DNA of 64,000 bases from Romanomermis culicivorax (taxonomy: Eukaryota; Nematoda; Enoplea; Mermithida; Mermithidae), in the NCBI GenBank assembly GCA_963922205.1, contig CAWUHX010000065.1:1116001-1180000 (forward strand). Reading direction: 5' to 3'. Below the pieces are notes generated by a model. That model did no database searches, was not told the origin of the DNA, and worked only from the letters and a program-made list of their open reading frames with translations. The first letter of the stretch is position 1, and each line of letters starts with the position of its first letter. The position numbers and the translations under genes were made by a program. Positions 1 through 11,125 of this stretch are shown in pieces.

Positions 1-659
1 GCGCAAAGCGCCGAAAAATTTAAACAATTTTCAATTCTATAACGCGTAAAATGCACCTCCGAACCAGCGTTTTTTTTTTGTGCACAGACATTTGTGTCAG
101 TTGGCACAAACATACCTGTACTTGGGGGGGGGGTTGGGGGGAACCCCCCCCCCAACTTGGCCAACTCTGTACCCAAAATCATTTACCCCCCCCCCCCCAA
201 CTCCCCCCCGCCCAGTTTGGAAAAAATTAAAAAAATTTGCAAAAAAGTGTATGTTTTTTGGCCTTTTTTAGGAAAAATTTCGACTTTTTTTCTACACCCC
301 CCCTAACTGGTCGGAGGTCTTACAGGTATGGGCACAAAAGGCTAAAAAAATTTGTGCCAATGGCAGAAAATTTTTTTTTTACTAGATACACACTGAAAAC
401 TGCGGAAAAGTTATACATCAATAGTTTGATAAAAAGTTAACGTTCAACGCATTAATTTTTTGTAAGAATCGTGCCTTACCTATTTTTCAGCTAACCATGT
501 CAGTGAGATAAGAAAAAACTGCAAGTTAATAGTACACGACGGCTCAAATAAATCTTCTCGAATTGTTCAGAAAATTCAAATTGATTCAATTTTTGGCTAC
601 AAATATGAATATCTATAACAACAAAGTGAAGACCAGAGAAAATAAAGTCGAAAATTGAG
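1..659 (+). repeat. R1 interspersed repeat, copy A, left part
   Basis: Noncoding interspersed repeat. Bases 60-659 match, in reverse complement, the segment at about 58.8-59.18 kb, and 56.05-56.35 kb in direct orientation. Shared landmarks are a G(T)n-GTGCACAGACATTTGTG stretch, a GTGCCAATTGGCAC-type palindrome and a region around TGATTCAATTTTTG. The copy resumes at 3814 after a LINE insertion and again at 5771 after a hAT insertion. Small reading frames here are low-complexity and not credible genes. I cannot assign R1 to a transposon class. Confidence 0.7.
111..330. mobile_element. G-run MITE (TIR CATACCTGTA), copy 1
   Basis: A 220-bp non-autonomous element. It starts CATACCTGTA and ends TACAGGTATG, exact inverted complements. 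It is flanked on both sides by GGCACAAA (103-110 and 331-338), a perfect 8-bp target-site duplication. The related R1 copy near 59.15 kb lacks the insert at the equivalent position and so acts as an empty site. The interior carries long G/C homopolymer runs. The 8-bp duplication fits hAT-like or similar transposases; the superfamily is otherwise undetermined. Confidence 0.8.
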
Positions 660-3600
660 TTTTTTTTTTTTTTCACGACGACTTTTTATCCTGAAAGAGC
701 AAAATAAAGCATGCACAAAGATCAACTTTAAGACGACCCTAAAAAATAATTTACGCCGGAAACGATGTTATGCAATTAAATAAGCACGACCTGATTTTTA
801 AATAATCATAACAAACGAAAAATAAAACACATTTTCTATGCATTGAAAAATATATAGTAAGGAAAATAAGGTTCTTAATTCAAAAATTAATCACAGGTTT
901 ATCAAGCTTACTGATTATCACAATCTTATGCTTCAAGAAGTATTTCTCAAAAGCTTTTTGGTCCATGATTTCAAAAAGTCGAAGCACAGTTTTTTGCATA
1001 TTTTTCCTAAACAACTCCCAAATATCTACCAAACTATCATTCTTTTCATACCGTTGTCTTGTCAACCATATACAATTTTGTGCCATACATAAGACAATAT
1101 TGGCAAAAGTCAGTTGTTCCTTACTACAAGAAACTAGTTTCAAACCAAAGACAAAATTGAGTATATCTACATTGAAATTTTTATAAATTTTTTTCAAAAG
1201 TTGTACAATCTTTACCCAAAAATCTGTCAATCTTGGGCATAAGACTATTGCATGCAAAATATCTTCTCTACAAGACTCATTTTGCGATATACAAAATTTA
1301 CAGTTCGGATCTTGATAGTTATTCATATGATTAATTTTGGATCTAGTTAGAAGTAACCGGTGTACAATTGCAAAGTGAAGATTTCTTGTACCACCATCCA
1401 AAAATTTACACTTCGATAAGCTTAAAAGTTTATTTATATCCAATAAACTTTCATTTAAATTTATTACCCAATAGGACATTGGCTTTTCATTTGTCAAATT
1501 TCCTTTTCTAATGCAAAAATACAACAGTTTTGTGGTTACTTTATCCAAACTGATCACTTCATTATTCAGGATAACTTCGTTTTTATCTGTGTGTCTGAGA
1601 CCAGTTTTAATTTCTGCTAATCTAATTTTTTTGTACAATTCTGGAACATTTAGTGTGTTCAATCGCCTTTTAGATGCATTTCTAACTTTTTCATAAAAGT
1701 ATTCAAAAATTTGCATGTCCGTCATTTTCAACCTTCTGTATCTTAGTAAAAGCATCAAGCTCATGGCTTCAATTTTCGAAGGAACATCAGTAAGATTTAT
1801 GCCTCCCAATTCTACAGGTAGTTTTAACGTTTTAATTGCAACCAAACTCTTTGGGCTAAAAGTTGACCAAATAAAACTTGCAGAAGAACGTTCAATATTT
1901 TTTACGAAACCTGGTGAGACCTTACAAAAAATGGATGCATACCATAACTTGGAGAGATAATATGTATCAATTATTTTTGCTCGTGCATAATAGGAAACAT
2001 TAAAACTAATAGTTTTTGTTTTAATCTTCTCAAATTCGTGAGAAATACCATTAAGGTTTTCTAGACTGCTAGCGCCTAGTTTATCGAAATAGATTCCATA
2101 AATTTTAATCTTTTCTACAATAAATTCTTTATAAATATCGGGAACCTGGATATTTACAGCATTTCCAAAAAGTAAAATTTTTGTCTTTGCTTTTTTTAGA
2201 GTTGCACCACTAATCTTTTGGAACATTTCATATATTTGAAAGATTCTTTGTACTGATTGAAAATCTCCAACAAAGAAGTTTGTGTCATCAGCATAATTGC
2301 ATAGTTTTACTGATTGGCTTAAAATTTTTATTCCATTAACTAACTTATCCCTTCTAATAAAATTACAAAGTACCTCAGAAACCAAAACATAGATTAAAGC
2401 TGAAAGAGGACAACCTTGCCTAATTCCTCGACTGATTTTGAAGGGGAACGTTTCATAACCATTAATCAATAAAGACGAAGTTACATATCCACTTTTGTAT
2501 ATCATTTTTATCCACCTTATGAAATTTGAACTAAAATTAAAATACTCTAATGTTCGAAATACAAAATGCCATTCTATTATATCAAAAGCAGACATTTGAT
2601 CCACTGAAAGTAAAATTCCAGTTAGGTCTTTCTCATTTACATAATTGATTGCATTGTAAATGACAATCAAGCCATCTCTAATGTCTCTTCCTTGTACTGC
2701 ACATGCTTGATTTTGATGAACAATTTTAGGCATAACTTTTTTAAGACGATTAACTAGAATTTTTGCCAAAATTTTATAGTCAACATTTAACATGGAAATT
2801 GGTCTCCAATTGCTTCTCTCACTTTTGTCACTATTGTTTCCTTTATAAATTTGAGAGATGATACTGTGATACATAGACTCACAAAGTTTACCTTCTTTAA
2901 ACATGGTCATGTAAACATTTTTTAAAACAGGAACTAGTTGATCCAAAAATTTCAGATAAAATTCTATAGGGAGACCATCGCTACCTGGAGACTTTCCCTT
3001 TTTAAAGGATTTTATAGCAAGTTTTACTTCAGTTTCAGAGATGTCTTTTTCAAAATCTTGATTGTCACTTTTGTCTACTGTATTAGGAGGCTTGACATCA
3101 AAGAAGGAAGTCTTCTTATTTGTGTCCTCAATAGTTGATGTATAAAGTGTACAATACTGATTATTGAATTCGCTTAAGACTTCCAACTGATCTTCCAAAA
3201 GAGTACCATCTTGCTTTTTAATGCTGGATATTATTCTATTTTCAGCAGATCTCTTTTGCAACATTTTTGCTGTTGCAAGAGAAACTCTATCAGAGAGAAT
3301 ATCTTGGTAATGTGTTTTCCTTAATTTGGCTTTAATGTCAGATTTAGTTAAAACTTTAAATTCATTTTTGCTCTCTTTCAAAGATTTCACAAATTCAAGA
3401 TTTCCTGGTCTTTCCGTTATTCTGTCTTGTAGCATATTTATCCTGCTCTCAAGTTTTATTTTCTTCTGACACAAAATTTTTTGTTGTTGCCTTTTAATTT
3501 GGGCAAATTCCCATTTCAAATCAACTTTAAAATTTTCCCATTTATCCAGTGGATTTTCAGCAGACTCACTATTCACTCTATTCAAAAGCTTTAAAAAAGT

Positions 3601-3813
3601 ACTGTTGATCAAATCTTTCAACTTTTGATCTTTTGTTTCTAAAAGGCTTATATCCATTTTCCAAAAGGATGGACCAATTTTGACATTAAGAAATTTTGTG
3701 TTAAATTTAATAACAAAACATTTATGATCACTGATTGTAAAATCAATTACACTGTGTGACTTGTAAGCATCAGCAAGTAGTCGACTTGAATAAATTCTAT
3801 CGATTCGAGAACC
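660..3813 (-). mobile_element. 5'-truncated non-LTR retrotransposon (LINE)
   Basis: The element runs on the minus strand. Its low-coordinate end is a run of about 14 T on the plus strand (660 onward), the poly(A) tail of the minus-strand RNA. The 7-bp sequence AATTGAG occurs on both sides (653-659 and 3814-3820), a target-site duplication. The R1 copy at 58.7-58.8 kb is continuous across this site, so both insertion ends are defined by comparison. The 5' end is cut inside the endonuclease domain, a usual product of incomplete reverse transcription. Confidence 0.85.
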
Positions 3814-3891
3814 AATTGAGTAAATTTTCTGTCGAAACACTGTACCATTACCAACGACATCGATTTTTCTATTTGAATCAATCAAACACAA
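880..3891 (-). pseudogene. LINE ORF2 fragment: end of APE endonuclease plus reverse transcriptase
   Basis: The 1003-codon frame has no internal stop. About the first 26 residues are read in from flanking R1 DNA. LINE-derived sequence starts near GSRIDRIY, the last part of an APE-type endonuclease, with the conserved SDHK motif around residue 55. A non-LTR reverse transcriptase follows: SPGSDGLP, WRPISML, SAFDIIEW, GIRQGCPLS and the catalytic FADD-box variant NYADD. A C-terminal region holds a Cys/His cluster (CKFCISQNESCREDILH, then C), typical of the ORF2 zinc-knuckle-like tail. An ORF1 and most of the endonuclease are missing, so it cannot be autonomous. The uninterrupted frame implies a fairly recent insertion. 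Confidence 0.88.
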
Positions 3892-4375
3892 AAACTAAGA
3901 ATTTCACTTTTAAATCCGAATCTGACTGAATGAACAGAGAATATTCATAATTTCTTTTCATTCATCAGTCATTGACAGCCTATAAAGTTTACTGCTACGA
4001 TACTAATACACTGTTCGAAGAGAAATCGTTCGCGTTCGGGCATACCTGTAAGACCTCCGACCAGTTGGGGGGGGGGGGCAAATCCGATATTTTTGGGGGG
4101 GTAGAAAAAAGTCGAAATTTTTCCCAAAAAAGGCCAAAGAACATACACTTTTTTGAAAATTTTTTTAATTTTTTCCAAACTGGGGGGGGGTTGGGGGGGG
4201 GGAATGATTTTGGGTACAGGGTTGGCCAAGTTGGGGGGGGTGCCCCCAACCCCCCCCCCGCCCAAGTACAGGTATGTGTTCGGGTCAAATATACGAATAA
4301 AAAATACTATTTTCGTTGACTCGGCGCGAAGCGCCGAAAATGTTTTGCATTTTCAGCCCCAAAACGTCTAAAAAT
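3814..4375 (+). repeat. R1 repeat, copy A, middle part
   Basis: Continuation of the R1 copy after the LINE. It matches, in reverse complement, about 58.49-58.79 kb, including the stretch around GTTCGCGTTCGGG and the GC-rich hairpin TCGGCGCGAAGCGCCGA at 4320-4336. A G-run MITE interrupts it at 4041-4276. It continues at 5771 after the hAT element. Confidence 0.75.
4041..4276. mobile_element. G-run MITE (TIR CATACCTGTA), copy 2
   Basis: Same family as 111-330 but in the opposite orientation. Ends are CATACCTGTA and TACAGGTATG. Flanks CGTTCGGG (4033-4040) and TGTTCGGG (4277-4284) form an 8-bp target duplication with one mismatch. The R1 copy near 58.57 kb has the site once, without the insert. 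Runs of 8-13 G give it strong G-quadruplex potential on the plus strand. Confidence 0.8.
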
Positions 4376-5770
4376 CAGGGTTGGCAAAAACCAAACTTTT
4401 GAAATTTCGACTTTTTGGTTTTTTGGTTTTTTAGTGGTTTTTTATGGTTTTTTAATGGTTTTTTTTGGTTTTTCTATGGTTTTTTAGTGGTTTTTTCTGG
4501 TTTAATTCTTTAGAATGTTTGATCATCAAAATAACTATGAAAAAGAATGGAAGCTATGCTGGAAGCTCCCTGTATCATCTAAGACTAGTTAGGGAGCCTT
4601 AAAATGGCAGCTAGAAGTATTAATCTTATCGGAAGTGTCATTATTTTATGCTATAGGAAATCCCTATTATAGCAATAGAAATACAGTAATAGTGGGCACA
4701 TAAAAGAGGAACCATGCGTGAAGAACATAAGAAAAGTAAAAATGGAACAGAGCATGCGATATGTAAGGGGTAAATTCAAGAAAAAGAAGAAAAATTACAA
4801 ATAAAGAGAAATATACAATACACAATGTACGTAATCCAAGCTCAAAAGAAATCAACTACAGAATTGTATCAATGCATATGCATCACATATATACATATGC
4901 ACAGAAAAGTTGAAATGACACAATTTTTAAGTATATACCGTTTTCGATAAGATGGTTTTGAATTGATAGATTATTACATATGTTATTAATATTACAAACT
5001 GCAGTTGAAGGTCACACATAGACATTTCAGATGTTTCCAAATTTTTGCTTTTCAAAGCTGTCTGCGAGCTATAACTACAGCAAATGGGTCTTATTATTAT
5101 TCTCGTTTGCGTGATAGATACATATTTTTGTAAGACTTTTTCTACTTAGCAGCAACATCAAGTCACATAAAAATGAGCCATTCAGAAGCTCTTCTCTTTG
5201 TCAACCTACAGTATGCTTAACTGATCTGTATAAAATTTTATTATTGTTGTCTCATTTATATTTTGAAATTTCGAGCTAAGAAAATTAAAAAGGTTACTGT
5301 AACAATAGATTCAGGATATTAAACTCAATCAAATTCTATAACGTTTTGATGATGATATGGATCAATGGATGTCACCCCGTATGGTCGAAGTACACTCCAC
5401 GAAAGATTTAGCATCTACTTTTTTGTGAGCAAATTATAGCAAAATTGACTCATGTACTAAATGTGTGCTTGCAAGATGGATGCAAAGGATATCGATTAAT
5501 TTATATTACATCTTTTGAGTACAAAATGTAGCATAAAAATACGACTTTTTTCTACTTTATAGTGAAGTCAATTCAACTAAATTAATTGTTTTGTTGATTT
5601 AGATAGACACCAAAACATGCCTAGAAGATCGACTAATGTGAAAAAACAGTTTCCCAATGATTTTGGAAAAAAACCAAAAAAACCAAAAAACCAGAGATTT
5701 TCCAATTTTTTGGTTTTTTTAAAAAACCAAAAAAACCAAAAACCAAAAAACCAAAGCCTTGCCAACGCTG
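4376..5770. mobile_element. hAT-type non-autonomous element
   Basis: A 1395-bp element with terminal inverted repeats: CAGGGTTGGCAA at the left and, read inward, CAGCGTTGGCAA at the right, of the CAG..TGGCAA form common in hAT transposons. Flanked by a perfect 8-bp target duplication CTAAAAAT (4368-4375 and 5771-5778). Both ends carry dense subterminal arrays of TTTTGG / CCAAAA units, a known hAT feature and likely transposase-binding sites. No transposase frame is visible, so it is a MITE or deletion derivative. Confidence 0.85.
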
Positions 5771-5960
5771 CTAAAAATCAAGGAAATTTAATGTTTGACC
5801 AGCTAAAAAATTTGTGCCAATTGGCACAAACGCTCAAAATTTTTTGTGCGATTCCAAATTTTTTTGTGCCAAAAACCATGTTTTGGCACAAAAAAACACT
5901 GCTCCGAACAGGAAACCATCAAACAATTTCTCCTCAAGTTGGTGGCTAAGTACAAAAAAA
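5771..5960 (+). repeat. R1 repeat, copy A, right part
   Basis: R1 sequence resumes after the hAT target duplication. It contains the perfect 20-bp palindrome TTTGTGCCAATTGGCACAAA at 5811-5830 and then a GCCAAAAACCATGTTTTGGCAC stretch also seen near 56.84 and 58.38 kb. No gene. Confidence 0.65.
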
Positions 5961-7060
5961 TTTAGCTCAATTTCAGAAAAAAATTCCTCAAAAATAGTCG
6001 ATTGAGGAAAAAACTATGCCCGCCGGCTGCCGCGGGAAAAAAATAGTGAATGGGTCGGGTCGGGTCGGGCCGGCAGCAGATTTTAGCGCAGGGCAGGCAG
6101 CTTGCCTACAGTGAAGTAAATTCCGTGACGAAGTTATGCTTAAGTGTAATAACATGCGCAATGTTTCACAAACGAGACACAATTCTGTGTACGTATCTGT
6201 TTATTTGCATATGTTAACATGATTATCTTCCAGATGAACAATACAGTCCACCCCAGCCACGATTAAGGACGTGAGTTGAATAAATACCTCAGGTCATCTA
6301 AGTGGCCGAAGTGACTAGAGGTTACCCACATGATATTTTCATGAAAAATCTTGCAAATCATTGCGAAATGATATTGATGATCATGAGATATTATCCGCCG
6401 TGTTTAGAGTGAATCGAGTTATCACTAAGCCTAAGAAAAATTGTTCTAAATTGGACTGGCTTCGGTTATTGCAATTTCGAATCAAGTTCAGACGAACCAT
6501 GAACTATTCCAAAAAATGATGGTCATCCCGACCAGATGACTAATCCTCAGGCTATGGCTGAATAATGCGAATAGCGTACGTAGGATCATCCGATAGACTC
6601 CTGTGTGACCTCTGATCACTAAGATGACAACTCCAGAAATCGTCGGGATTCCCACTAAAACTTCTTCCAGATGTCTTGAGGTCGTCCGTGGTGACTCAAA
6701 CTCAACCAACATTTTCTCGAAAACAGTCAAATTTCTACCTATGATGTAGAAAACATTTATGGTCACAGTTCAACTCACCGTATTCTTTAGAAACCTGAAA
6801 TTACTAGAGCAGGCCAGAATCATTATTCTGCCGACGGATCCGTATTTGGCCCCAGTTGATTCTGGATGTTGACGATTTTTTCTTTCTTGATTAGAGAAAA
6901 TTATATGATGATGAATATGTTTGATGACCCCTCATAGACACCATTTGGTCAACCTGTGATCAAATTGACTATTTTTTATCCGAGTGACTGGTGATCACTT
7001 GGGTGACTCGGTCGATCTCGGATGATAACTGATGGCATAGATGAACTGATGGCATCAACG
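5961..7060. other. Unassigned noncoding stretch
   Basis: No credible gene. It contains a short GGGTC microsatellite-like stretch (about 6051-6070) and many dispersed GATCA/TGATC-containing words, but I could not match it to another part of the window. It is the unique-looking host sequence that received the solo LTR at 7061. Confidence 0.4.
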
Positions 7061-8485
7061 TGTCACATTAACTGAATTTGGGAGCCATGTCACATTAAGT
7101 AGATTGGTGATCAGTCACATTGATGGGAAAACCCATACCATATCCCATAGGAAATATGGCCATGACATTGTAGGTGACATGCTGTGACCCCGTGGGGTGG
7201 CTCCGTTTATATATCCAGTTCCGGAACCTAATCCAGCTGGTACTACCACAGGTAAACCTATGGTGTACCTCGGCCTTGTCCTAGGGTTATGCTGTAGAAT
7301 AATGGACAACGCGGCCGGGTCAGGGGTGCCAATCCCTAGTCCTCATTCACCGGAATGGGGGATAGTGCCATTCGGAGAATGGCGTACTGTAGGGGACCCA
7401 ATTGTTAACCTAAATCCCCTTATTGGCCCTGACCTCAAGGGTCTGAGGGCTTTCTTAACTGAGGGTACTTCCAAGGGAAACTAGCTTAGGGGAGACTCCC
7501 ACAAATATACCCTCAACAATAATAACCCCTGAGAAGACTTACTAAACCTCTTCTCAAACTACTCAGTGCTGGGCGACGGGTTCGGGGTCAAACTGTGGGT
7601 CCTATGGATGGCGATGTACAGGAATGGGAATCCGAGCGATTCAGCGTGGGGTTCCGCGGCTGCGGATCGGCAGGCGGCGGTAACAAACGTTTCCTCGGCG
7701 AGGGCGACGGGGTTCTATGATTAACGGTGATGGGGACGGGTTCCTACGGTCGGGTTACTGTAGTGGTAACGTATAAGGAGGCCGGAGGCAGAAATATGCA
7801 AATTTTATTCGACGAGGGGCGAACGCAGTTGACAATATAAAAATATAATAAAATGAACGATGGCAAACGCGGACGCAAGGCTAAAAGACGAAACACCAGT
7901 CAGGCCCAATAATGAATGACAAAAATATGAAACATGCCCTTTTAAAGGGCTTCATAAACTACAGTATGCCTTGGGCGGAGTTAACACTCCCCCAAGCTAA
8001 CTTCTGCAGCGGAAATCGTTGCAGAAGATGCCTATGGTCACATAGACATTTTCCAGTTCACAACGTTAAGCATTGGGGCGAGTTTTCACTCTCCATGCTT
8101 AACATAGGAACGTCACTAGTGAGAATTTCAAACTAGTCGTTTCACGTTGCGAAACGTCGCTAGTTTTTACTGATAAGAGGTGCACGTTGTGCCCCAATTA
8201 CAGCGATGAGCTCGGAGAGCTTATCTCTAACAGAAATTCTTGACTAGCGGGTACATACTGTAGTCTACGTGTGCGATTGAAAATAATAAATCGAAACAGA
8301 AAACAAAGTGCGCAAAAGCAACAGAAATAAACATAAAAAGTGCACACATACATTGCATGTAAAAAGTATAAAAACGAAATGCAAAATTGATGCAAATTAC
8401 TGTAACACAAAATGTAACGAAAAACATAATGAAAAATTGTGATGTGAATCACGTGATGTTCGATGAAATCCGTTGGCACGTGACA
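7061..8485 (-). mobile_element. Solo LTR of the element-1 family
   Basis: About 1425 bp, closely related along its whole length to 11126-12556 and to the split copy 24744-25638 + 37326-37855. On the plus strand it begins TGTCACATTAA and ends GCACGTGACA, so it has TG...CA termini. It is flanked by a perfect 4-bp duplication AACG (7057-7060 and 8486-8489), the size expected for a Ty3-type integrase. No internal region or second LTR adjoins it, so it is a solo LTR left by LTR-LTR recombination. Strand is given by analogy with element 1. Confidence 0.85.
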
Positions 8486-8789
8486 AACGGGAACAATGCC
8501 ATGATTTTCGACAGAATAATTATTTTAGTGACCACCAGTCCCCGGATGATATCGGATGACCTAAAGAAATTGTAAAGAAGTTTTGGTGAACATTCCGAGA
8601 ATTTTTGATGAAATCTTTACCAGGGTGACAGGCATGCATGCACAGCAAATAAATTCTGCTGAGGGTCAGCGACAAAGGGTGGAATAGAAATTTTTTTCGT
8701 TCTTGATAAGATAGGTCTCAAAAAGGTCTTCTAACATCCAAAAAACGTGTTCTTCAACCTATATTAGCCAGGTATAAGAAATTAGACAA

Positions 8790-10885
8790 CACTTTTTAAG
8801 ACGCGATTTCTGAGAAGATTCAACTTGGTTGGGATAAGTAAAAAATTAATCCCACCTGAAAATTACATATTTGGTGTAACTTGATGCGCTAGGAAGGAAA
8901 ATGATATTCATTTCGTCTGAAAATCAAAACCTGCATAGCTGAAGTAAGAGAAAGGTTGACAATTTTCGATTTTTTCAAGCTTTGACATATAATTCTTTCA
9001 ACTTTTGCAAGTTTGGGTACGTCAAGCATCGTGTTCTGAAAATTTACCCTATGTTAGGCCAATGAATGCACCATAATTTACTGTTGGATTTATTAGTTTA
9101 AAGTACGTATTATGAATACAGCGATGCTCGAAACATCAAATTTTGAGAACAAAAATTTTCGTTTTTTTCACGAAAATCACCAAAAATTGTCATTTTTTCA
9201 CAAAAATCACAAAGCTCAGAAGCGCCAAAAAATTCTCTATACAATAGGTAGTTTACCATGTCTTCTACATGCTGAAAAAAATTACGAAAATTCATATACT
9301 GCTAGGGGTTCGCAGGACCTGGAGTATGAATACCATCTGGTAACTACGTTTTCTGATAATTGTGACCTCGATTGTGAGAGAATCACAGCTTGATAAATTT
9401 AAAAATGAGACATTAGATCAAGTTTTGTGTGTTGAATATCGAGGTAATTCTCAAATTGCATAAAAAAATAAAATTCGCATAGCTACAGTACCCAAAGTCA
9501 GGAATTTTCACATTTTTTGCATTTTTCGGTCTATTAGGAGACGGATGTATTGGCCTAGACATGACAGCTTTATGATTAAACATTCATTAGATGCGAAATA
9601 CAATGTTCTATAACATGGTATAAAATTTTTTTCCTATTTTGCATTTTACACTTTTCAGAAAGTTTTGAAGTGTTGCAAATAAGACGACAAAAATTTTTAA
9701 AAAGCTGCTGTTTCCATAAAAATGACTATATCCACTGCTGAAGCTCAAAAAGACCGATAACCTAGCCATGCAGTAGATAGTCCCTGATGTCTCCTAAATG
9801 TTTACAAAAAATGACAAAAATTCACGTACTTCTAGAGGGTTAAATCTACAAAAAACTGCTAACTATTTTAGTCAATAATACTTGATTTGCAATTCTCGTT
9901 TGATGAATTTTGATTTGATTTGCAATTCAAAAATTAGCTTTTTTGAAATTTTATGTCTCCGATTAAAGGATAGAAAAGCATTGGGAGTGGACATAGAAGA
10001 GGAATGCATTACATGCTTTTGGAGCAAGTAGGCTTTAAGAAATTACATCTGGTTATATAGTGTTGAGTCATGTTTCACATTCCTCACCTAAATCGTCTAC
10101 TTCATCAAAACAGTAGTAGGTTTCTTTGTGTTCAGCAAGGCGACCGAACTTTTTCCATGACCAGAAACTTGCAACTCGTAGCACTGTTAGAAACTCCTTT
10201 TTGAAAAACATAACTTTCGCACATAAGTCTGGTAATCATAATCATTTCAAGCTTTTGTTAGATAAGTTCCTTCATCAATTTTTTTTCTGCAGAAACTGCT
10301 TAACTGCTTTATTTGAACGTTCGACATGTTATTTGACTTTGGCGTGCCAATACCAATGCAGAATGTTCGAGTCAACTTTGGATTAAGATTGTTCCTTTCA
10401 CTCCACCAAAAGCCATTGCATATTGCATTGCATTGCATATCTTTTGAGTTGGCGAATTTATAATGAAGCAGTTCGTTTGACGCTATTAATCCCACATACT
10501 CAAAAAGCATTACAAGGAATCTACACTACAGGGGGCGACCAATATTGTAGGGTAGAGATGGGCCCTCAAAGATCAAAGAACATGTAAAGCGCTCATGATA
10601 CAGCAAAATAAACTTCTGCCAAGAACGTTTGATGAAAACCTTTGTCTCAAACAAGAGTTTGACCGTGAAGTGTGATGCACAAAAAAAAGTCGATTTCCAA
10701 ACATGAACTAACAGTGCAACAAGTTGCATGTTTCTGGTCGTTGGAAGCAAGTCGCCTTCGTGAAGACCATCAAACGTACCAAATGATCTATGTGAGGAAG
10801 GTGATGCGAAGCTATGAAATATCCTAAGCTATGACCGAAATTTGAATATGGGAAATGATTTATTCCAAATCGACTGCTCCAAGTC
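8790..10885. repeat. R2 fold-back type repeat, copy 1
   Basis: Noncoding repeat that shares long blocks with the element in the C1D intron (about 50.86-52.95 kb). Bases 8790-9130 match the reverse complement of 52.60-52.95 kb and also resemble 50.87-51.18 kb in direct orientation. Bases 10080-10180 resemble 52.33-52.45 kb. The shared words include GATAAGTAAAAAATTAA and CGTCTGAAAATCAAAAC. No protein-coding domain seen. Boundaries are approximate. The flanking bases 8486-8789 and 10886-11125 hold nothing I recognise. Confidence 0.55.
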
Positions 10886-11125
10886 AAATGCTTTGATTTT
10901 TCTTTATGTACTCCTGCTTTAAGACCATCTGAACTTCAAAAAGTTTTAATGTTACTTTTTTGGAATTGTAACCCTTACACTTCCTCAAAATTTTTTCCTT
11001 TTTCTTTTTTTCTTCAAACTTCCTTTTTTCCAACAATATCAAATTACTAAAAGTACATATTTTTGATTCATTACAAAAATCAGTTCTCTTCCTCCATGTT
11101 CACGTATTTTTGTTCTTCATCATAT

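Noticed and set aside
80-440. Small proline/glycine-rich reading frames
   Set aside because: They are translations of G/C homopolymer runs in a MITE and of R1 repeat DNA; no coding signal.
3969-4371. Overlapping frames on both strands
   Set aside because: Produced by the G-run MITE and R1 sequence; the same words recur in several noncoding repeats.
7115-7484. Frames resembling each other in 7.1-7.5, 11.2-11.5 and 24.8-25.1 kb
   Set aside because: They are conserved only because they lie in LTR copies; substitutions do not respect codons and the frames are short.
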